Shown: piece by piece, positions 7,811-15,111 of the stretch
Numbering within the stretch: position 1 is the stretch's first letter
How the letters are laid out: every line of letters begins with the position of its first letter
Source of the DNA: UBA2357 sp002344625
GTDB taxonomy: Bacteria; Pseudomonadota; Gammaproteobacteria; Burkholderiales; Rhodocyclaceae
Reading direction: 5' to 3'
Length of the DNA: 64,000 bases
Assembly: GCA_937995335.1 (NCBI GenBank)
Contig: CALKIH010000029.1
Span: forward strand, 1-64,000
The notes under the pieces: model-generated
Databases searched by the model: none
What the model was told of the DNA's origin: nothing
Seen by the model: the letters and a program-made list of their open reading frames with translations, nothing else
Program-made: the position numbers and the translations under genes

Positions 7811-8131
7811 ATGATCATCAACCGAGTATCGATGGACGCGGTATTCACCAACTTCCGCGCCGACTACGAGGCCGGCATTCTCGCTGCCAAATCCGCCAAA
7901 GACCGCATTGCGATGACGGTCAACAGCGCTGCCAAGGAAGAGACCTACGGCTGGCTGGGCAACAGCAACAGCCTGCGCGAGTGGGTCGGCCAGAAGGTGG
8001 TAAGAAACCTGGTGACCACTGGTTTCAGCATCAAGACCGTACGTTCGAAAAATCAGCTCGGCCCGCATGTCCTCGCCAAGGATCGCCGACTTTCCAGTTC
8101 GTTAGCAGCGTTATGCATTAGCGCTGATTAG
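7811..8131 (+). pseudogene. Mu-like major head subunit gpT, N-terminal fragment
   Basis: The sequence MIINRVSMDAVFTNFRADYE, followed by an ETYGWLG/LREWVG region, is typical of the Mu-like major head protein gpT, which normally runs to about 300 residues. Homology stops near residue 75 (around 8035). The frame then runs through unrelated sequence to a stop at 8129-8131. A ribosome site (GGAGA) lies at about 7799-7804. With the preceding gpI piece it shows that a short internal slice of a Mu-like prophage was left here; no tail, transposase or end sequences are present. Confidence 0.75.
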
Positions 8132-8442
8132 GCCATCAGAATACATGCGTGCTCATCTAGCGAGGTTTGGATTGGCCCTCTGTAGAGCTTTGCCCCTTTG
8201 CCAGTTAGAACGTCGATTGAAGCACCCAGTGAACCGACACGCCAATATGTAGTTTGACCGGCTGTATCGCTGGAAGATTTTTTGCCTTCAGGGTGAAAAC
8301 CGATTTTCAAGTCACCGGTCTCGATATAGGCATACATCTCGTTTTCATATTTCACCCCTGCGCCAACGATATCTGCATACCATTGGGCTGCGTTGTGTAT
8401 GTCTTCCACAAAGTAAACCGTTGAATCGTACTTTTCCAGCAT
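8128..8442 (-). pseudogene. VOC-family (glyoxalase/bleomycin-resistance fold) protein, 3' truncated
   Basis: The protein begins MLEKYDSTVYFVEDIHNAAQ, then WYADIVGAGVKYEN, TGDLKIGFHPEGKK, and a second half ending DEHACILM. This is the single-domain VOC pattern, but the usual DPFGN tail is cut: the frame ends two codons after ILM. VOC proteins bind a metal and act on or sequester small molecules; the substrate here is unknown. The cut coincides with the junction to the phage remnant. Immediately upstream of its start is an attC-like site, so it looks like an orphan integron gene cassette that lost its own 3' end. Confidence 0.7.
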
Positions 8443-8461
8443 GTGGCTGCGATGCCTCTTT

Positions 8462-8539
8462 ACATAACGCCGAGCTCAAGCCGCGGCCGTGCCGCAGCGA
8501 AGCGGGGGTGTGGCCGTCGGCTTGAAGCTCTGGTTGAAC
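8462..8539 (-). repeat. Integron attC-like recombination site
   Basis: A 78-bp imperfect inverted repeat. The left arm ATAACGCCGAGCTCAAGCCG pairs with the right arm CGGCTTGAAGCTCTGGTTGA, leaving an unpaired base within the stem, as in attC sites. A GTTGAAC core (8533-8539) fits GTTRRRY exactly; the other core ACATAAC (8462-8468) departs from RYYYAAC. The loop is G-rich. Read on the minus strand, the site ends a few bases before the VOC gene, the position of a cassette boundary. No integron integrase is in the window. Confidence 0.6.
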
Positions 8540-8580
8540 GAAGCCGCACACGCGCCACCACCTGTCGAAGGACTGTGGCT

Positions 8581-9003
8581 TCAGGAAACGCGCCAGGGGT
8601 TGAAAGTCTGAACGCCGGTTGGCTTGAAATCAGCCACGTTCCGAGTGGCAACCGTCATGCCGTGTACAAGCGCCGTAGCCGCAATCAGCCCGTCTCGAAC
8701 GGGACGAGTGTCCGGCACGTTGAGTCTTGCGCTACGCAGCGCAACGGCAGTATCGACGGGCAAGATGCGACCGGCAAACGCCGGCAGGACGTGATTGTCG
8801 AGCCAGGTCCGAAACACTGCGCCCTGCGCCGGGTCTCGCCGTTCAGCGAGCAGCACGCCGATCTCCAGCTCCTGGATCGTGATCACAGACAGATACAACT
8901 CGGCGGCGGCCACACTGTCAGCCCACCTCGCAAGGTGTTCATCGGCTTTACCGAGACGAACCTTGCGTAGCTCGGACACCACATTGGTATCGAGGACAAA
9001 CAT
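8581..9003 (-). CDS. vapC: PIN-domain toxin, VapC/FitB type
   Basis: This 140-residue PIN ribonuclease starts MFVLDTNVVSEL with the first catalytic Asp at residue 5. The central ELEIGV acidic motif follows, then the C-terminal DGLIAATALVHGMTVATRN pattern with further metal-binding acids. PIN toxins cleave RNA. The ATG at 9003 is chosen because the antitoxin stop overlaps it (TGA/ATG sharing one base) and it gives the canonical N-terminus. It forms an operon with the Phd-type antitoxin just upstream. All acidic residues expected of an active toxin are present. Confidence 0.9.
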   Translation of the reverse strand: MFVLDTNVVSELRKVRLGKADEHLARWADSVAAAELYLSVITIQELEIGVLLAERRDPAQGAVFRTWLDNHVLPAFAGRILPVDTAVALRSARLNVPDTRPVRDGLIAATALVHGMTVATRNVADFKPTGVQTFNPWRVS

Positions 9004-9260
9004 CAGGAGAGATCTGCCGGTCGAGCCAGATCGCACAGTTGCGGAATATCAAGCTCAACGCCTTCGATACCGGGCATCGCCAGCAAATCCGCAATCTTCT
9101 GACGGCCACCGGTAATCCGCTGATAGTCTTCGATGCTCAACAGAACGTGCGCCGGCCGGCCTCGATCGGTGATAAACACCGGCCCGTTGTTGGCAGCCTT
9201 CTTGGCATCACTGGCATGTTGATTGAATTCCCGGCTCGATAGCGTTGTGATCGTCATCAT
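9003..9260 (-). CDS. Phd/YefM-family antitoxin
   Basis: This 85-residue antitoxin has the family pattern SSREFNQHASDAKKAANNGP then VFITDRGRPAHVLLSIEDYQ. The N-terminal half of this family binds operator DNA; the C-terminal tail wraps the toxin. It is the first gene of a toxin-antitoxin operon and overlaps the PIN toxin by one base. A 32-bp palindrome 13 bp upstream of the start is the likely autoregulatory operator. The pair resembles FitAB/VapBC hybrids in which a Phd-type antitoxin partners a PIN toxin. Start choice between the two adjacent Met codons is uncertain. Confidence 0.88.
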   Translation of the reverse strand: MMTITTLSSREFNQHASDAKKAANNGPVFITDRGRPAHVLLSIEDYQRITGGRQKIADLLAMPGIEGVELDIPQLCDLARPADLS

Positions 9261-9272
9261 GATGCCTCACCT

Positions 9273-9304
9273 GATTATTTGTAGTTACATTACTACAAAT
9301 AATC
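9273..9304. promoter_or_regulatory. Palindromic operator of the PIN/Phd toxin-antitoxin operon
   Basis: A perfect inverted repeat with 13-bp arms (GATTATTTGTAGT and its complement) and a 6-bp centre, AT-rich in GC-rich surroundings, 12 bp upstream of the antitoxin start codon. Phd/YefM antitoxins bind such palindromes to repress their own operon. Confidence 0.75.
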
Positions 9305-9389
9305 ATCGCTGTGCAAGAGAACCTATTGATCCGGCTCTCAAACAGTCTCAGGCAGCGTATTCGACGCCGGCCCGCGCCTTGACCAGCCG

Positions 9390-9797
9390 CTACCCTCCCC
9401 GCTCCGACTCCAGGATGGCTACGAGCTTCGATGCCCGCTTATAGCCTAGATTCAATCGCCTGGACAGCCAGCTCGATTGAACCGATTCACCGATTGCACT
9501 CATCTGCCGCAGATACGGCAAGAGCGGATCATCCGGGGTGCCGTCGCGAGGATCCTCGGAGTGCATCATGTGGTCGCGGTCGTCGAAGAAGTGCTCGAGG
9601 AACCCCAGTCGTACGACGCGGGCAGCTTCCATCAGCATGACCTGGTCCTCGATGTCGAACGCGTCGACGAAGCGTTTCATGGCATGATCGAGATTCGATT
9701 CGAGTACCTCGAGTGCAAGCCCCGCCGCGATGCGACGCGCCTCCTTCCTCGTGACGGGTAGCGCCATTCCGTTGGAGAAAAAAGGATTGTTCGCCAT
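9390..9797 (-). CDS. Unknown 135-residue protein with a winged-helix-like C-terminus
   Basis: No family named with confidence. Residues 20-85 are helical and acidic. The C-terminus (SWLSRRLNLGYKRASKLVAILE, 109-130) resembles the FtsK gamma winged-helix pattern, which reads QRRLRVGYNRAARLxxxLE in the family. A DNA-binding function is possible. It starts 6 nt after the stop of the PH-domain gene and probably shares its transcript. No signal peptide or membrane segment. Confidence 0.55.
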   Translation of the reverse strand: MANNPFFSNGMALPVTRKEARRIAAGLALEVLESNLDHAMKRFVDAFDIEDQVMLMEAARVVRLGFLEHFFDDRDHMMHSEDPRDGTPDDPLLPYLRQMSAIGESVQSSWLSRRLNLGYKRASKLVAILESERGG

Positions 9798-9802
9798 TCC
9801 GA

Positions 9803-10375
9803 TCAGGCGCCCCGGCGCGCTTTGCCACCATGTTTTGTCCGCCCGAATGCCTGTCCGGATGATGAGCGTTCATGGCCGCCCTTGCGATCCTGGTGACCTT
9901 TGCGGCCCAGGTTGGCCGACAGCGACTCGGCGATACGGTCCTTGAGCCCGAGGGGGTTGGCCACGCCCCGGAAAAGCACTTCGATGCGATTGCTGCCGGC
10001 GCTGGAGAATCCGATATCCCCGTAGCCGAGGATTCGCCCGATCAGGGTGCGGGTGACGTTGATCGAACGGATGTGCCGGCTTTGGACATGATCGATCTTC
10101 TGCGCAAACAGCCCTTGCCTGACGGTGACGGCATCCGGGGTGACGGTGTAGCGCGCGGAGAGTTTCAGATGCAGCGCGCGCAGCAGCCCCACCACGCCGA
10201 CGCCGGCACCGGTCAGTTGTATCAACGCCCAGTCCGCCGTGGTCATCCCCGACAGGTCGAGCGCAGTCGCCCACAGACCGGGTAGCAGGTAGGTCACGAG
10301 TCCGATCAGGACCAGGAGCCACCAGATCGCGATCGCGCGGTTCGCGATGCGCAGTTGTATCGACTTATCGGCCAT
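9803..10375 (-). CDS. PH-domain (YdbS/DUF304-like) membrane protein
   Basis: In this 190-residue protein, two hydrophobic segments (about residues 12-33 and 47-66) precede a bacterial PH-like domain (about 70-155). The core reads LSARYTVTPDAVTVRQGLFAQ, then the usual ID+VQSRHIRSI and a GYGDIGFSSAGS turn. Such proteins sit in the inner membrane with a cytoplasmic PH domain; their role is poorly known. The C-terminal 35 residues (HQDRKGGHERSSSGQ and onward) are basic and low-complexity, unlike the family core. It is followed after 6 nt by the small winged-helix-like protein. Confidence 0.75.
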   Translation of the reverse strand: MADKSIQLRIANRAIAIWWLLVLIGLVTYLLPGLWATALDLSGMTTADWALIQLTGAGVGVVGLLRALHLKLSARYTVTPDAVTVRQGLFAQKIDHVQSRHIRSINVTRTLIGRILGYGDIGFSSAGSNRIEVLFRGVANPLGLKDRIAESLSANLGRKGHQDRKGGHERSSSGQAFGRTKHGGKARRGA

Positions 10376-10508
10376 GCCGCCTTCCCCTGTTGTTATGTTG
10401 TTTGTTCACAACGCCCTGTCACCGACGCAGGTCGACCCGGACCGCCTGCCCGCTCGGGCACCCGGTTTCCCGGATAAAATGCCGTGTCCGTAACCTTCGC
10501 CACGGCCC

Positions 10509-11264
10509 ATGTCCTCTTCCCCATCCGCCTCGAGCACGCTGCTCGACCCCAAGAACGACGCCGTCTTCAAGATGCTGTTCGCGCGCACGCCGCACCTGCT
10601 TGCCGATCTCATCAACGCGGTGCGCGGCGACGCCCCGCCGATCGACGTGGTCGAAGTGATCAACCCCGGCATCACGCCGGACGAGTTGGCCGGCAAGTTC
10701 ATCGTGCTCGACGTGCTCGCGCGCGATCCGTCCGGCCAGATCTTCGAGGTGGAAATGCAGGTGCGCGGCCAGGAATTCTGGTCGGCCCGGGCGCTCTTCT
10801 ATCTTGCCCGCGCCCTCGGGAACCAGCTCAAGAAGGGAGAGGGTTACACGGAACTGATGCCGGTGATCGGCATCCATCTCTTGAACTTCCAGTGGTCCGA
10901 CGCCCCCAAGGCGCGCTGGTACTTCACCATGCGCGACGAGGAAGAGCACGACGTGGTGCTGACCTACGCCCTGCAACTCCACATGGTAGAGTTGTCCAAG
11001 GCGGAGAAGCTGCGCGCCGGGCAGGCCGGGCCGAACAGCGCCTTCGACGACTGGATCGTCTTTTTCCAGCATTGGCACGAGGAGAACATCATGAGCACCA
11101 TCACGCACGAGCCGGTCAAGCAGGCCCTGGCCGAGCTGCAGCGCCTGTCCGGCGACGAGGACAGCCGCCGCGCCGCCTTCGTGCGCGAGCGCGCGCTCAT
11201 CGATGAGCGCAGCGAGCTGCAGGTGGCCGAACGCAGGGGCGAGCAACGGGGCAATCGAACCTAG
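10509..11264 (+). CDS. Rpn-family PD-(D/E)XK nuclease, short C-terminus
   Basis: The protein starts LLDPKNDAVFKMLF and continues with LADLINAVRG and DVLARDPSGQIFEVEMQ. This is the PDDEXK nuclease/putative transposase family that includes E. coli RpnA-E, which cut DNA and promote RecA-independent recombination. The acidic nuclease core (Asp before the turn, then EVEMQ) is present at about residues 72-86. Members usually end in a longer charged, repetitive tail (ERGxxxG). Here the tail stops at AERRGEQRGNRT, giving 251 residues, so the end may be frameshifted. It is isolated, with no partner gene. Confidence 0.8.
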   Translation: MSSSPSASSTLLDPKNDAVFKMLFARTPHLLADLINAVRGDAPPIDVVEVINPGITPDELAGKFIVLDVLARDPSGQIFEVEMQVRGQEFWSARALFYLARALGNQLKKGEGYTELMPVIGIHLLNFQWSDAPKARWYFTMRDEEEHDVVLTYALQLHMVELSKAEKLRAGQAGPNSAFDDWIVFFQHWHEENIMSTITHEPVKQALAELQRLSGDEDSRRAAFVRERALIDERSELQVAERRGEQRGNRT

Positions 11265-11324
11265 GAAATCCGTCCAGCATTGTGTCGCCTGACGAAAACG
11301 GCGATCGATCGCAGGAAAAACATC

Positions 11325-11603
11325 ATGAAACCACGCACCCACAAGCGCCTGCTGAAGGCCTGGCCCGCGCTCTGTGGCCTGGCGACCTTCGGCATTTTCG
11401 CGGCGGTCAGTTTCGCGATGCCCAGTGGATCGCTGGTCATGCCTGCATTCGCCGGCGGACTTGCATGGGTGGCGTCTTATGCAATGCTGCACGCCGAGTC
11501 TGGCGATGTAGCCGTGGGTACGGTTAACGAGGATCCTTTTGATGACCTCTACTATCCGACAACCGATTGGTTGAATGGGGTTTCCAGAAACAGCGACGAC
11601 TGA
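11325..11603 (+). CDS. Hypothetical small membrane protein (92 residues)
   Basis: No family recognised. From the ATG at 11325 (upstream AGGAAAAA as a possible ribosome site) the protein has a basic start (MKPRTHKRLLKAWP) and two hydrophobic segments (about 12-31 and 36-54), then an acidic tail with DPFDDLYYPTTDW. Two-membrane-span topology is likely. An in-frame upstream start at 11280 is less likely. It lies between an Rpn-type nuclease and an ICE scrap, with nothing in context to suggest a role. Confidence 0.45.
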   Translation: MKPRTHKRLLKAWPALCGLATFGIFAAVSFAMPSGSLVMPAFAGGLAWVASYAMLHAESGDVAVGTVNEDPFDDLYYPTTDWLNGVSRNSDD

Positions 11604-11701
11604 CCTGCTAGCCACTTGCCCCCTCATTTCTGGCCCCCTGTCCCCTCGACCGGGGGTTTCGCTTTTCTGGCCTCCTCTTCCCGCCGAGCCGCCTTGGCCT
11701 C

Positions 11702-11929
11702 CCGCTCGAAGCCGCGCGCTTCCTCGGCCTGTCCATTCGCACCCTTGAGAAGCATCGCACCTATGGCACCGGCCCGACCTACCGCAAGGTCGGCGGCCGC
11801 GTCCTCTATGCCGTTCGCGATCTGGAAGCGTGGAGCGCTATCGGCACCCGCAAATCCACCAGCGACAAGAATGCCGGTACGGTCTTCGTCGCCCGCCCGC
11901 TGACGCCCGAAGAGCGGGACGAACTGTAA
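11702..11929 (+). pseudogene. Excisionase/AlpA-like helix-turn-helix protein, 5' truncated
   Basis: The frame reads LEAARFLGLSIRTLEKHRTYG, then GTGPTYRKVGGRVLYAVRDL. This is the small DNA-binding protein found at the start of replication/partition blocks of ICEs and broad-host plasmids. No start codon or ribosome site remains upstream, so the 5' end is lost. The stop at 11927-11929 abuts the ATG of the RepA fragment (TAAATG), showing the original operon order. The reading frame is otherwise clean. Confidence 0.65.
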
Positions 11930-12307
11930 ATGCTGCGCGATGACCACCCCAGACCCGCGCAGCCGAGCGAAGACAGTGAGCGCACCCGCCTGGACCCGTT
12001 CATCGTGGTGACCGGCGACGCCGCGCCGCGCGACCAGCGCGATTTGATGGAGCGGCCATTCTTCTCGCTGGCGAAGCGGCCACGCCTGAAACCGATCCTT
12101 TACCGGGCCGCTGATGTCGAGGTGCAGGTCTTCGCCATGCCCGAACATGGGATGGCAACCATCTGGGACGCCGATGTGCTGATTTGGGCCACCTCGCAAC
12201 TCGTCGCGGCCGAGAACGCTGGCTTCACCACGTCGCGCTTCTTCCGTTTCATGTTGGGGCTGCCGTGGCAACGCCTGGGCGAAGGCGGCGTCATCTCCTT
12301 GGTGTGA
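11930..12307 (+). pseudogene. Replication initiator RepA (RPA family), N-terminal fragment
   Basis: The first 105 residues match the N-terminus of the plasmid/ICE replication initiator A family: MERPFFSLAKRPRLKPI, then EHGMATIWDADVLIWATSQL and a TSRFFRF segment. The normal protein continues for about 200 more residues. Here homology ends near 12250 and the frame closes after about 20 unrelated residues. Together with the preceding HTH gene it marks a remnant of an integrated conjugative or plasmid replicon. Downstream DNA is IS66, so the IS or a deletion probably removed the rest. Confidence 0.75.
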
Positions 12308-12370
12308 ACGGCCTGCAATCCGGGATTGCGTCAATAGGCGCAAACCCTGTCCTGCGGCACGCTGGCGCTC

Positions 12371-13903
12371 ATGCTTGATCCCGCCTCCCTTGCCCAGCTC
12401 GATGCGCAGCAACTGCGCGAACTGGCCCTATCCTTGACGGGGCAAGTCCCCGGCAAGGACAGGGAGATTCACCTGCGCCAGACCAAGATCGACCAACTCA
12501 CCCACGAGATGGCGGCACTCAAGCGCTGGAAGTTCGGTCGCAGCACCGAACAACTGGACTCCGGCCAGGCGTTGCTGTTCGAGGAAACCCTTGCGGCAGA
12601 TCTGGCAGCCATCGAACACGAACTGGATGGCCTGCGCACGCCGCCGGCCAAGCCTCCTGTGTGCCAACCCAAGCGCGCACCGCTGCCACCCGAGTTGCCG
12701 CGTACCGAGATCCACCATGAGCCGGATTCCACAGCCTGCGCCAGCGGCTGCCAAATGCAGCGCATCAGCGAGGACGTCAGCGAGAAGCTCGACTACACGC
12801 TGGGGCTCTTCAGCGTCGAGCGCCATGTGCGCGGTAAGTGGGTCTGCCGCAGTTGCGAGATGATCCACCAGGCCCCAGTTCCCCCCAGGTGATCGACAAA
12901 GGTCTCCCGACCGGGGTTCCTTGCCCAGGTGCTGGTGGCCAAATACGCCGATCACCTTCCGCTCTATCGCCAGGAGGGTATCTTTGCCCGGGCGGGGATG
13001 GCGCTCTCGCGCTCGACGCCGGCCCAATGGGTCGGCGTCTGTGGGGGGCAGCTCCAGCCGCTGGTCGACGCACTGAAGGAAGAACTCCATGGTCGAGCGG
13101 TGCTGTACGCTGAGGAAACGCCGCTCGAAATGCTGAGCCCTGGCAAGAAGAAGACCCACCGGGCCTATCTCTGGGCCTACGCCGCCGACGCCTTCGAGCC
13201 GATCAAAGGGGTGGTCTATGACTTCGCCGAGAGCCGTGTGGGCGAACATGCCCGCACCTTCCTGGGCACGTGGAAAGGCACGCTTGTCTGCGACGACTAC
13301 GCGGACTACAAGGCCAGCTTTGCCGGGGGCATTCTTGAGGCAGGCTGCATGGCCCATGCGCGTCGGAACTTCTTCGACTTGCAGCACAATGCCACCAACC
13401 AGGTGGCTGGCGCGGCGCTAGAATACATCGGTCAGCTCTACGAGATCGAACGGGACGTGAAGGCGCTCGATGCCGAATCGCGCCAGCAGATTCGGCAAGT
13501 TCGTGCCAAACCCATCGCCGATGCCCTTCACGAATGGATGCGGCTGACCCGGTAGAAAATCACCGACGGCAGCGCCACCGCCAAAGCCCTCGATTACAGC
13601 CTCAAGCGCTGGGCAGCGCTGACCCGCTACCTCGACGATGGGCAGGTACCCATCGACAACAACTGGATCGAGAACCAGATCCGGCCGATTGCCCTTGGGC
13701 GGGCGAATTGGCTCTACGTCGGCTCGCTACGCACCGGCAAGCGTGCGGCTGCCGTGATGAGCCTGATCCAGTCGGCCCGCATGAACGGGCATGATCCCCA
13801 TGCCTACCTGAAAGATGTCCTCATCCGCTTGCCCACCCACAAAGCGAGCCGAATCGGGGAATTGCTGCCGCATTGCTGGCAGCCTGAAAACGCCATCGTC
13901 TGA
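12371..13903 (+). pseudogene. tnpC: IS66-family transposase TnpC, decayed
   Basis: The IS66 TnpC domain order is present: coiled-coil N-terminus (12371 onward), a zinc-finger-like segment with CASGCQMQR and WVCRSCEMIH, the DDE transposase core (about 12920-13550) and the C-terminal IENQIRPIALGRANWLYVGS region. Two lesions break it. Near 12885 one C appears lost from a C run, producing a stop at 12890-12892; about 30 nt later two bases appear lost, restoring the frame. At 13553-13555 an in-frame TAG replaces what is probably a CAG (context LTR-stop-KITDG). The tnpA and tnpB genes normally upstream are absent. Not functional. Confidence 0.88.
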
Positions 13904-13936
13904 GCATCCGCATTCACGTCAAGGGTGAGTTGGCTG

Positions 13937-13945
13937 GACGCTTAC
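13937..13945 (-). repeat. Right terminus of the IS66-family element
   Basis: GACGCTTAC on the plus strand, reading GTAAGCGTC inward, is the usual start of IS66-family terminal repeats and lies 34 nt after the transposase stop. No matching left end was found upstream of the transposase, so the element is 5'-truncated. Confidence 0.55.
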
Positions 13946-14195
13946 GATGATTGGCCGGAATCCGGTACTCGACCCAAAAATTGCGGAACATCGAGGACTG
14001 GGGATCGACTTCGCCGCGCATCGGTGCTGTGTCTGGGGGTTGAAGGGTACGCTAGGACAGGTGGGTCATCGGATCGTTCACTGGGTTCCGCATCAACCTG
14101 CTAACAGGTGTGGGTATCACGGATCGTTGCTCGGCGAGGCATTGCCCGATTAGCGAATACGGTCAAGCCCGCGCCCTGTGCTCCGAAGCAGTTCA
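13946..14195. other. Intergenic DNA between the mobile region and the core genome
   Basis: 250 bp with no convincing gene, tRNA or attachment site. A 68-codon frame at 13947 has no family or ribosome site and is not called. This is the right edge of the accessory region. Confidence 0.5.
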
Positions 14196-14924
14196 TCAAA
14201 GGCACTCAAGCAGTTTGCGCACCCGTATCATCGCATCTTGAAGAACGCCCTCAATGCTGGTGAACGCAATTGCTCGTTCGCTGCTAGCCCTGCCAGCGGC
14301 ATGGTTGGCCACCACATTGACGGCCGCATACGGAAGGTCGAGCTCGCGTGCCAATGCCGCTTCGGGCATACCGGTCATGCCGACAAGGTCCGCACCGTCT
14401 CTTTCCAGGCGATTGATTTCGGCGGCGGTTTCGAGTCGTGGTCCCTGCGTCGCAGCATAGACTGCACCATCGTGCGCAACGATGCCCGCGTTCGCGGCGG
14501 CCGCGAGTATTCGCGCCCTGACCTGATCGTCGTATGGCCTGGTGAAGTCGATGTGATGCACCGGCTTGTCGCCGCCTTCGAAAAAGGTCGCGACCCGCCC
14601 CCAGGTGTAGTCGATGATCTGATGTGGCACGACCAATTCCCCCGGCCCGAAGTCGGCCCGGATACCGCCGACCGAGGCAACCGATACGATCGCGGAGACT
14701 TTTGCCTGTTTCAGTGCCCAGATGTTCGCTCGATAGTTGACCAGATGTGGGGGAATGGTGTGGCCGTAGCCGTGGCGTGCCAGGAATACGACCGGTTGCC
14801 CGCCCAGTTCGCCAAAGGTCAGCGCACCGGAAGGTTCGCCGTAAGGCGTGCGAACCACTTCGCGGCGCACGATGGCAAGGTTCGAAAGCTGGGTGAGTCC
14901 GCTACCGCCGATGATGGCCAACAT
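14196..14924 (-). CDS. S-methyl-5'-thioinosine phosphorylase (MTAP/MTIP family)
   Basis: This 242-residue purine nucleoside phosphorylase of the MTAP family cleaves a methylthio-nucleoside with phosphate in polyamine salvage. Family motifs: MLAIIGGSGL at the start, PVVFLARHGYGHTIPPHLVN for phosphate and substrate binding, SVASVGGIRADFGPGELVVP, and GPRLETAAEINRL. The purine-contacting loop reads NVVANHAAG, with Asn rather than the Asp of adenine-specific MTAPs, which favours methylthioinosine; that is an inference from the family. The ATG at 14924 gives the canonical N-terminus and has a GGAG about 10 nt upstream. Divergent from typA. Confidence 0.85.
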   Translation of the reverse strand: MLAIIGGSGLTQLSNLAIVRREVVRTPYGEPSGALTFGELGGQPVVFLARHGYGHTIPPHLVNYRANIWALKQAKVSAIVSVASVGGIRADFGPGELVVPHQIIDYTWGRVATFFEGGDKPVHHIDFTRPYDDQVRARILAAAANAGIVAHDGAVYAATQGPRLETAAEINRLERDGADLVGMTGMPEAALARELDLPYAAVNVVANHAAGRASSERAIAFTSIEGVLQDAMIRVRKLLECL

Positions 14925-15076
14925 GTAGATTCGCTCCGGTGAAAGGCGCGCCGATTCTAGCACGCAGGCCGATTCCCGAACGGCATCACCGGCGCCGAGC
15001 CATGAAGCCTCGCTGGAGCGTGTCGGATTTGACAGCGAAACGAGACCGCTCGATGCTGCATCGCGACATCAGATGC

Positions 15077-15082
15077 TATACT
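15077..15082 (+). promoter_or_regulatory. Candidate -10 element for typA
   Basis: TATACT lies 30 nt upstream of the typA start codon, but no good -35 hexamer sits at 16-18 bp; a TTGACA at 15029-15034 is too far upstream. Weak call. Confidence 0.3.
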
Positions 15083-15111
15083 TCGGAACTTTATTCAAAA
15101 ATCGGCCTACC

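Noticed and set aside
8095..8135. Second attC-like dyad at the truncated end of the VOC gene
   Set aside because: GTTAGC and GTTATGC cores are present but no paired long arms or consensus spacing; too weak to call.
10419..11627. 402-codon minus-strand frame opposite the Rpn-type gene
   Set aside because: Antisense shadow of GC-rich coding DNA; the plus-strand protein has clear family motifs.
13947..14153. 68-codon plus-strand frame after the IS66 end
   Set aside because: No family, unusual composition, no ribosome site; looks like junction DNA.
15029..15082. TTGACA plus TATACT as a typA promoter
   Set aside because: The two hexamers are 42 bp apart, far beyond a working spacer; only the -10 is kept as a weak call.
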